From NCBI GenBank assembly GCA_030673425.1, contig DAOVJB010000022.1:1-12537 (forward strand): DNA of 12,537 nt, in the 5' to 3' direction. This document shows positions 6,911-12,537 of the stretch, one piece after another (within the stretch, counting starts at the first letter, position 1; each line of letters opens with the position of its first letter). Made by a program: the position numbers and the translations under genes. This DNA is from Elusimicrobiota bacterium (GTDB lineage: Bacteria > CAYTYR01 > UBA6262 > DAOVJB01). The notes beneath the pieces are model-generated. The model was not told the DNA's origin and searched no databases. It was given only the letters and a program-made list of their open reading frames with translations.

Positions 6911-9685
6911 ATGGCTACTAAGGGGAAGCAAAAAGCAAAAAGCAGTAAGAAGTACGTTTATTCTTTCGGTGGTGGAAAAAGCGACGGGAACCAAAGCATG
7001 AAGAATCTGTTAGGTGGTAAGGGCGCTAACCTGGCAGAAATGGCAGGGCATCGGGAATTAAGGCTTCCGGTACCACCCGGTTTTACCATAACAACGGATA
7101 TCTGCACCTATTATTACGATAATAAGAAAATTTATCCAAAGGATTTAGAGCGACAGCTAAAGACAGCTCTTGAAAAAGTTGAAAAAATAATGGGTAAAAA
7201 ATTCGGGGATTCTTCGAATCCACTTCTTGTTTCAGTCCGTTCCGGTGCAAGAAAATCAATGCCTGGTATGATGGAGACTGTCCTAAATGTCGGCTTAACA
7301 AAGAAAACCATACCCGGCCTTATAAAGCAGGCAGGCGGTAATGAAAGATTTGTCTATGATGCTTACCGCAGGCTTATTACGATGTATTCTGATGTAGTTA
7401 TGGAGAAAGCAGCAGGTATCGAGCCTGCAGAGGATATGGGTATCAGGAAACAGCTGGAAAAATTAATGAGCAAGAAGAAAAAGCAGAAAAAGGTAGAGAA
7501 TGATACAGATCTTGATGCAGATGATCTTAAAAACTTATGTGAACAGTATAAGGCAAAGGTTAAGGAAGTGCTGGGGAAGAGTTTCCCTGATGATGCTATG
7601 AAACAGCTCTGGGGTGGTATTGGTGCTGTTTTTGGCTCATGGAACGGAAAGCGTGCCATAAGTTACCGCAGGATTGAGAACATCCCGGGTGAATGGGGAA
7701 CTGCTGTTAATGTGCAGACTATGGTATTCGGTAATATGGGAGAAGGTAGTGCTACAGGTGTGGCTTTTACACGTGATCCAGGAAACGGTGATAATAAATT
7801 TTACGGGGAATACCTGATGAATGCGCAGGGAGAGGATGTAGTTGCGGGTATCCGTACTCCTGCACCTGTTAATAAAGCCAGTCAGAGTGACCATAATAAA
7901 TATCTTGTTACCTTAGAAGCAGAGATGCCTGTTATATATAAAGAATTGTTCAACATTCAGAAAAGACTGGAAAAACACTACTATGATATGCAGGATATAG
8001 AATTTACCATAGAAAAAGGAAAGCTTTTCATGCTTCAGTGCCGTATAGGAAAGCGTAACGGTCCTGCTGCCGTAAAGATGGCTTTAGATATGGTAAGAGA
8101 GAAACTTATTTCCAAAGAAGAAGCTGTCATGCGTGTAACTCCGGAACAACTTGATGAGTTATTACATCCTATTGTTGACCCAGAAGCAGAAAAAGCACAA
8201 AAACCGCTTGCAAAAGGTTTACCGGCAGGTCCTGGTGGAGCTACTGGTAAAATTGTTTTCTCATCTGAAGATGCTGTCAAATGGGCTAAATCCGGTAAAA
8301 AGGTAATTCTTGTACGTGAAGAAACCAATCCTGAAGATGTTGAGGGTATGCGTGCTGCTGAAGCTATTTTAACTGCACGTGGCGGTATGACTTCCCATGC
8401 AGCTCTTGTGGCTCGTGGTTGGGGAAAATGCTGTGTTGTTGGATGTGGAGCATTAAATGTTAATTACAAAGCAAAGACATTAACAGTTGACGGTAAAACG
8501 CTTAAAGAGGGTGATTGGGTTACCTTAAATGGTACAAAAGGTAATGTTTTTGAAGGAAAGTTGCCTATGATTGATGCTTCAGAAGAGAATGCAATTTTGA
8601 ATCAATTTCTTAAAATCTGTGATTCAGTCAGAAAGCTTAAGGTCAGAACTAATGCTGATACACCGGAGGACGCAGCAAGAGCCCGTTCCTTTGGAGCGGA
8701 AGGAATCGGTCTGTTCCGTACAGAGCATATGTTCTATGGCAAGAACAGTGAAAAGCCTTTGTTTAAACTTCGTAAAATGATTGTTTCCAAAAGCGTAGAA
8801 GAGAGAATAGCAGCGTTAGATGAATTATTCCCTTATGTGAAAAATGATATTAAGGCTACTCTTGAGGCTATGGAAGGTCTGCCTGTGACTGTAAGATTAA
8901 TAGATCCACCTTTACATGAGTTTGTTCCTCATGAAGAAGAAAAGCTTAAAGAATTGGCAAAAAGTCTTAATATGGGTATGGAGGAATTATCCAAGAGAGC
9001 TTCGTTGCTTCGTGAATCTAATCCTATGATGGGACACCGCGGAGTGCGTCTTGGAATAACTTATCCAGAAATAACCGAGATGCAGGTACGAGCTATATTA
9101 GAAGCTGCTGCTGAATTGACAAAAGCCGGCAAGAAAGTTACCCCTGAGATTATGATACCGGTTTTAGGTTTAGTATCAGAACTTAAAAATCAGAAAGAGA
9201 TTGTAGATAGAGTTTATAAAGAAGTTTTGAAAAAATATAATCTCAGAAAATTAAATTATATGGTAGGGACCATGATAGAGATTCCAAGGGCATGCTTAGT
9301 TAGCGGTAAGATTGCAGAAATAGCCGAGTTCTTTTCTTTCGGAACCAATGACCTTACTCAGATGAGTTTCGGGTTCTCACGTGATGATATGGGTGGTTTT
9401 TTACCGGATTATATGGATAAGAAAATTCTGCCGGCAGATCCTTTCCAGACTGTTGATCAGGAAGGTGTCGGTGAGTTGATTGAGATGGCTATAAACCGGG
9501 GGCGCAAGACAAAGAAAGACTTAAAAATAGGTATTTGCGGTGAGCATGGCGGCGAGGCAGAGAGCGTGAAATTCTGCCACAGGGTAGACATGAATTACGT
9601 AAGTTGTTCGCCGTTCAGAGTTCCTATTGCCCGTTTAGCTGCAGCTCAGGCCGTGGTTGAGGAAAAAAGTAAAAAGAAAAAATAA
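6911..9685 (+). CDS. ppdK: Pyruvate, phosphate dikinase
   Basis: A 924-aa cytoplasmic enzyme that interconverts pyruvate + ATP + Pi with phosphoenolpyruvate + AMP + PPi, linking glycolysis and gluconeogenesis. Residues ~16-390 form the ATP-grasp nucleotide-binding part (SFGGGKSDGN, then LLGGKGANLAEM, and SVRSGARKSMPGMMET). Residues ~425-530 hold the swivelling phosphohistidine domain, with GGMTSHAALVARGWG and catalytic His496. The C-terminal TIM barrel (~555-915) binds pyruvate/PEP, with SFGTNDLTQM and GICGEHGGE containing catalytic Cys876. The RGWGKCCVVGCG segment distinguishes it from PEP synthase. It is about 50 aa longer than the 874-aa clostridial enzyme, partly because of Lys-rich tails and a charged Lys/Glu/Asp stretch around residues 185-205. 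It has its own leader region, so it is probably separately transcribed from the upstream operon, and SMC follows 17 bp later. Confidence 0.96.
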   Translation: MATKGKQKAKSSKKYVYSFGGGKSDGNQSMKNLLGGKGANLAEMAGHRELRLPVPPGFTITTDICTYYYDNKKIYPKDLERQLKTALEKVEKIMGKKFGDSSNPLLVSVRSGARKSMPGMMETVLNVGLTKKTIPGLIKQAGGNERFVYDAYRRLITMYSDVVMEKAAGIEPAEDMGIRKQLEKLMSKKKKQKKVENDTDLDADDLKNLCEQYKAKVKEVLGKSFPDDAMKQLWGGIGAVFGSWNGKRAISYRRIENIPGEWGTAVNVQTMVFGNMGEGSATGVAFTRDPGNGDNKFYGEYLMNAQGEDVVAGIRTPAPVNKASQSDHNKYLVTLEAEMPVIYKELFNIQKRLEKHYYDMQDIEFTIEKGKLFMLQCRIGKRNGPAAVKMALDMVREKLISKEEAVMRVTPEQLDELLHPIVDPEAEKAQKPLAKGLPAGPGGATGKIVFSSEDAVKWAKSGKKVILVREETNPEDVEGMRAAEAILTARGGMTSHAALVARGWGKCCVVGCGALNVNYKAKTLTVDGKTLKEGDWVTLNGTKGNVFEGKLPMIDASEENAILNQFLKICDSVRKLKVRTNADTPEDAARARSFGAEGIGLFRTEHMFYGKNSEKPLFKLRKMIVSKSVEERIAALDELFPYVKNDIKATLEAMEGLPVTVRLIDPPLHEFVPHEEEKLKELAKSLNMGMEELSKRASLLRESNPMMGHRGVRLGITYPEITEMQVRAILEAAAELTKAGKKVTPEIMIPVLGLVSELKNQKEIVDRVYKEVLKKYNLRKLNYMVGTMIEIPRACLVSGKIAEIAEFFSFGTNDLTQMSFGFSRDDMGGFLPDYMDKKILPADPFQTVDQEGVGELIEMAINRGRKTKKDLKIGICGEHGGEAESVKFCHRVDMNYVSCSPFRVPIARLAAAQAVVEEKSKKKK

Positions 9686-9702
9686 AAAAATAAAGGGGTC
9701 AG

Positions 9703-12537
9703 ATGTACTTTAAGAAATTAGAATTATTAGGTTTTAAGTCTTTTGCCGACAAGGTAGATTTAAGGTTTGAATCCGGCATTACCGCTATTGTAGGACCTAA
9801 TGGTTGCGGGAAGACCAACATTTCAGATGCTATAATGTGGGTTTTGGGAGAACAGAGTGCCAAGCAGCTGCGCGGTAGTAAAATGGGAGACATTATATTT
9901 AACGGTTCATCATCCCGTCAGCCTTTGAGTATGGCAGAAGTATCTTTAACTCTGGATAACTCCCAGAATGTTATTCCTGTGGATTATGGTGAAGTAACAA
10001 TTACACGCAGGATGTTCCGTTCAGGGGAGACCCAGTATTTTATTAATAAAACACCTTGTCGGCTTAAAGACATAGCCGAACTCTTTATGGATACAGGAAT
10101 AGGGACTGATGCTTATTCCATCATAGAAGAGTCCAAGATAGATCTGATATTAAGTTCAAAAAGTGAGGACCGGCGTTTCCTCTTTGAGGAAGCTGCCGGC
10201 ATCATGAAATATAAGAGCAGGAAAAATGAAGCCCTTCATAAGTTGGAGAAGACAGAACAAAACCTGGTACGTTTAGGGGATATTTTGACAGAAATAAAAT
10301 CAAGGGTCAGCTCTTTAGACTATCAGGTTAGAAAAGCACGCCAGTATCAGAAGTATAAACAGACGCTTAAGACAATAGAGATAGAACTCCTAAATGATCA
10401 ATTGCGTGAGCTTACCAATAGTTTAGCTTTTACGGCAGAAGAGTTTAATGATGTCAGAGATGAAATAGAAAAATTAAATGTTTCAATTAACACGCAGGAA
10501 GCTGATGTTAGTAAAATAAAACTGGAACTGACGGAGCTTGATGAAAAGACGCTTGCTGTTGGGCAGGATCTTTCAAAAATTACAGGCGAACTAGAGAGAA
10601 AAGAAGAAAGAATATCCAATCTACAAGAGAAGAAAGAAACCCTTTCGATAGAGGAGTCTAAGTTAAAAGAAAAGATTAAACTGGATGAAGAAAAAACAGA
10701 AAGGGTAAAAGAGAGAAATATTGCGCTGGAAGAAGAAATAGAAGAATTAAATAGAGACATAACAACAGGAGAAGCCGCGTTAAAGGAGAAGGAAGGGGTA
10801 TTAAAGACACAGAATAGGGAAATTGAGGGTATCAGTAAGAGTTTAGATTCAGTAAAGGATGCTACCTTTAATTTATTAAATGAAATATCCCACCGCAAGA
10901 ACGAAGTAACCACGCTTTCTGTGACTCTCAAGAATATAAAGATGCAACAGGATAAATTAAAAGGGGAAGAAAGAAATCTTGAGTCGTTGACAGCTGATGT
11001 TGAAGGTAGAATCGAAAGCGCGCGAGATAATATAAGCACGCAAGAAGAACAGTTACGCAATGAACTCCAAAGTAAGAAACTGCTTAAGAGAGAAATAGAA
11101 GAAAAAGAAAAATCACATTATAACCTCAACGAGGAATTTGAAAACATAAAGCAAGAATTTAATATTAAATCTTCCCGATATGAATTCTTGCAAAAACTAC
11201 AGGCAAATTTTGAAGGTTATGATGCCGGAGTAAAAGAGATCTTAAACAGTAACTTTACCGGTATTCATGCAACTGTAGCATCTATAGTTGATGTAAAAGC
11301 TGAATATGAAGTTGCTATTGAGGAAGTCCTTGGAAATAAACTTCAATATATAATTGCTCAAGATATAAACTCGGCCAGGAATGCTATAAGGTATCTTAAG
11401 GAAGAAAATAAAGGTCGGGTTAATTTTTTGGTGCTTGATAATTTCATCAACTATAAGGTGCAGAATAGATTAAATATAGAAAATGAAAAAATAATTGCTA
11501 AAGGTATTGATTTAGTATCATTTAATCCTAAATACAGAGCTGTTATGGACTATTTATTAGGGGATGTTTTAGTAGTAGATAATCTTGAGGCGGCTTTAGA
11601 AATAAGTAAAGATTCTGATTTTAATGGTAGGACAGTAACATTAAAAGGTGAATTACTGGAATATATATCAGGAACTACTACCCTCTTAAGAGGGGGGAGC
11701 AGGATAGGGGAGAGCGGTTTTTTAGGAAGGAAAAGAGAGATTAGAGAATTAAAAGAATTTCTACCCGGTATTTCTGAAAATATAAACAGATTGAAAACAG
11801 ACAGGGAGGGTTTAGAGCAGAACTTAAAAGCTAAAAAGCTTGAGCTTGAAAAGATAAACTTAAGCATTCAAAAACTTGAGGTAATCCTGGATAATTCGCG
11901 TGAAAGTCATAAGGAATTACAGAATGAAATAGAAAAAATAAGAAAGCAGGCGGAGACATTATCAATAGAACAGATACAGTGGCACAAGGAGCACGAAGAG
12001 ACGAACACGGCTTTAGCTGATGTCAATAATTTACTTGTGGAACTAGAAAAAAACAACTCCGAAAATCAAGACAATATAAACAGATTAGAAAAAGAACTAC
12101 ATGATAAATCTAACTTAAATATATCCTTAAATGAGACAATAACAACAATCAAAGTAAATCTGGCTCAAAAGGGACAGAAAAGAGAAAGCCTCCTTTATGA
12201 GATTAAAAGGGCAAAAGAAGAACTGAACGAGGTTATTAACTCTTTAGAAGATGAAAAGAGAGATATCTCTTCTATTGACCAAAAAGTTGTTGAATTAGGG
12301 AATATAAAAACAGAAGAGGATTCATACATAGAAAGATTAATCAGCGAGAAAGACCATACCGAAAAACTAGTCAATGAAGCCAGAGAAAACCGTCAACAGC
12401 TTATGGACTCATTAAATGAGAAAGAGAGTTCTGTTAAGGCGCAAAGGAGCCAGATAGAAGCTCGTAAGGCGGCTTTTCACCAGAAAGAATTAAAAAATAC
12501 CCAGATTAATACACATATAGAAGATATAAAGAAAAGG
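9703..12537 (+). CDS. smc: Chromosome segregation ATPase SMC, N-terminal 945 residues
   Basis: The frame is open from ATG 9703 to the window end (945 codons, checked without stops); a complete SMC is about 1,150-1,200 aa, so the C-terminal head is outside. SMC forms ring dimers with ScpA/ScpB that compact and segregate the chromosome. The N-terminal head begins YFKKLELLGFKSFADK, with a Walker A GPNGCGKTN (31-39), then VLGEQSAKQLRG and a SSKSEDRRFLFEEAAGI segment after the Q-loop. A long Glu/Lys-rich coiled coil covers ~170-500, a hinge about 505-675 (starts FEGYDAGVKEIL and includes FLVLD and RGGS), and the returning coil follows. Walker A differs from the common GPNGSGKSN at Cys35 and Thr38, and residues 142-144 read Glu-Glu-Ser where most SMCs have x-Gln-Gly. 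AAAGGGG at 9692-9698 is the likely Shine-Dalgarno, 4 bases from the ATG. Confidence 0.93.
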   Translation, partial: MYFKKLELLGFKSFADKVDLRFESGITAIVGPNGCGKTNISDAIMWVLGEQSAKQLRGSKMGDIIFNGSSSRQPLSMAEVSLTLDNSQNVIPVDYGEVTITRRMFRSGETQYFINKTPCRLKDIAELFMDTGIGTDAYSIIEESKIDLILSSKSEDRRFLFEEAAGIMKYKSRKNEALHKLEKTEQNLVRLGDILTEIKSRVSSLDYQVRKARQYQKYKQTLKTIEIELLNDQLRELTNSLAFTAEEFNDVRDEIEKLNVSINTQEADVSKIKLELTELDEKTLAVGQDLSKITGELERKEERISNLQEKKETLSIEESKLKEKIKLDEEKTERVKERNIALEEEIEELNRDITTGEAALKEKEGVLKTQNREIEGISKSLDSVKDATFNLLNEISHRKNEVTTLSVTLKNIKMQQDKLKGEERNLESLTADVEGRIESARDNISTQEEQLRNELQSKKLLKREIEEKEKSHYNLNEEFENIKQEFNIKSSRYEFLQKLQANFEGYDAGVKEILNSNFTGIHATVASIVDVKAEYEVAIEEVLGNKLQYIIAQDINSARNAIRYLKEENKGRVNFLVLDNFINYKVQNRLNIENEKIIAKGIDLVSFNPKYRAVMDYLLGDVLVVDNLEAALEISKDSDFNGRTVTLKGELLEYISGTTTLLRGGSRIGESGFLGRKREIRELKEFLPGISENINRLKTDREGLEQNLKAKKLELEKINLSIQKLEVILDNSRESHKELQNEIEKIRKQAETLSIEQIQWHKEHEETNTALADVNNLLVELEKNNSENQDNINRLEKELHDKSNLNISLNETITTIKVNLAQKGQKRESLLYEIKRAKEELNEVINSLEDEKRDISSIDQKVVELGNIKTEEDSYIERLISEKDHTEKLVNEARENRQQLMDSLNEKESSVKAQRSQIEARKAAFHQKELKNTQINTHIEDIKKR

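Noticed and set aside
7363-8328. Several antisense open frames opposite PPDK
   Set aside because: The PPDK frame is intact with all catalytic motifs. The antisense products have no coherent domains and no ribosome-binding sites that I could support.
10398-11060. Long antisense open frame rich in Ser/Phe/Leu
   Set aside because: It lies opposite the Glu/Lys-rich coiled coil of SMC. Reverse complements of GAA/AAA/GAG codons give TTC/TTT/CTC runs, which produce such shadows. No Shine-Dalgarno or recognisable domain was found.
11550-11867. Second antisense open frame opposite the SMC hinge
   Set aside because: It has the same low-complexity Ser/Phe/Leu composition and lies fully inside a well-supported gene.

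Overview
The window is about 38-40% GC by eye and reads almost entirely on the + strand. It has six coding regions; the first and last run off the window edges. The gene set fits a Gram-negative-type, uncultured-lineage bacterium. It comprises a sugar-phosphate isomerase-like TIM barrel, a secreted HExxH/TPR protein, an acyl-ACP synthetase-ACP-PlsC fusion, a UMF1-type MFS permease, pyruvate phosphate dikinase and SMC. I lean towards Omnitrophota or a related PVC-like group. That placement rests on general resemblance of gene content and not on a marker gene, so it is tentative.

Region 1 (1-6073) looks like one operon: four genes with gaps of 25, 23 and 11 bp. The 919-aa fusion carries an adenylate-forming domain, a built-in acyl carrier domain (Ser619) and a PlsC acyltransferase (H744-x4-D749). 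It sits directly before an MFS permease. This recalls the Aas/LplT lysophospholipid-repair pair of E. coli, but with a different domain order, an added ACP and a different MFS family.

Region 2 (6074-6910) is the most interesting part. It contains what looks like a single mobile integron gene cassette, 6196-6677 (482 bp), in a locus with no integrase in view. The cassette carries a 123-aa beta-carbonic-anhydrase-like gene followed by a well-formed attC site (6599-6683). That site has an R'' box GTCTAAC, a 17-bp stem with one extrahelical A, unpaired spacers and an R' box GTTATAT. The exact reverse complement of R'', GTTAGAC, lies at 6195-6201 just upstream of the gene. This is where the cassette's own R' half should end up after an integrase joins a circular cassette into a G^TT target. 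The uninterrupted target can be reconstructed by joining 6195 to 6678. A plausible sigma70 promoter (6095-6122) lies outside the cassette and could drive it; a Rho-independent terminator (6760-6784) follows.

Region 3 (6911-12537) has a strong Shine-Dalgarno, pyruvate phosphate dikinase, and then SMC after 17 bp. The SMC gene stays open to the window end (945 codons, so the C-terminal head is missing). Its N-terminal ATPase head has a non-standard Walker A (GPNGCGKTN) and, at the usual Q-loop position, Glu-Glu-Ser where most SMCs have x-Gln-Gly. Several short palindromes precede the PPDK gene, one of them centred on its likely -10 box.
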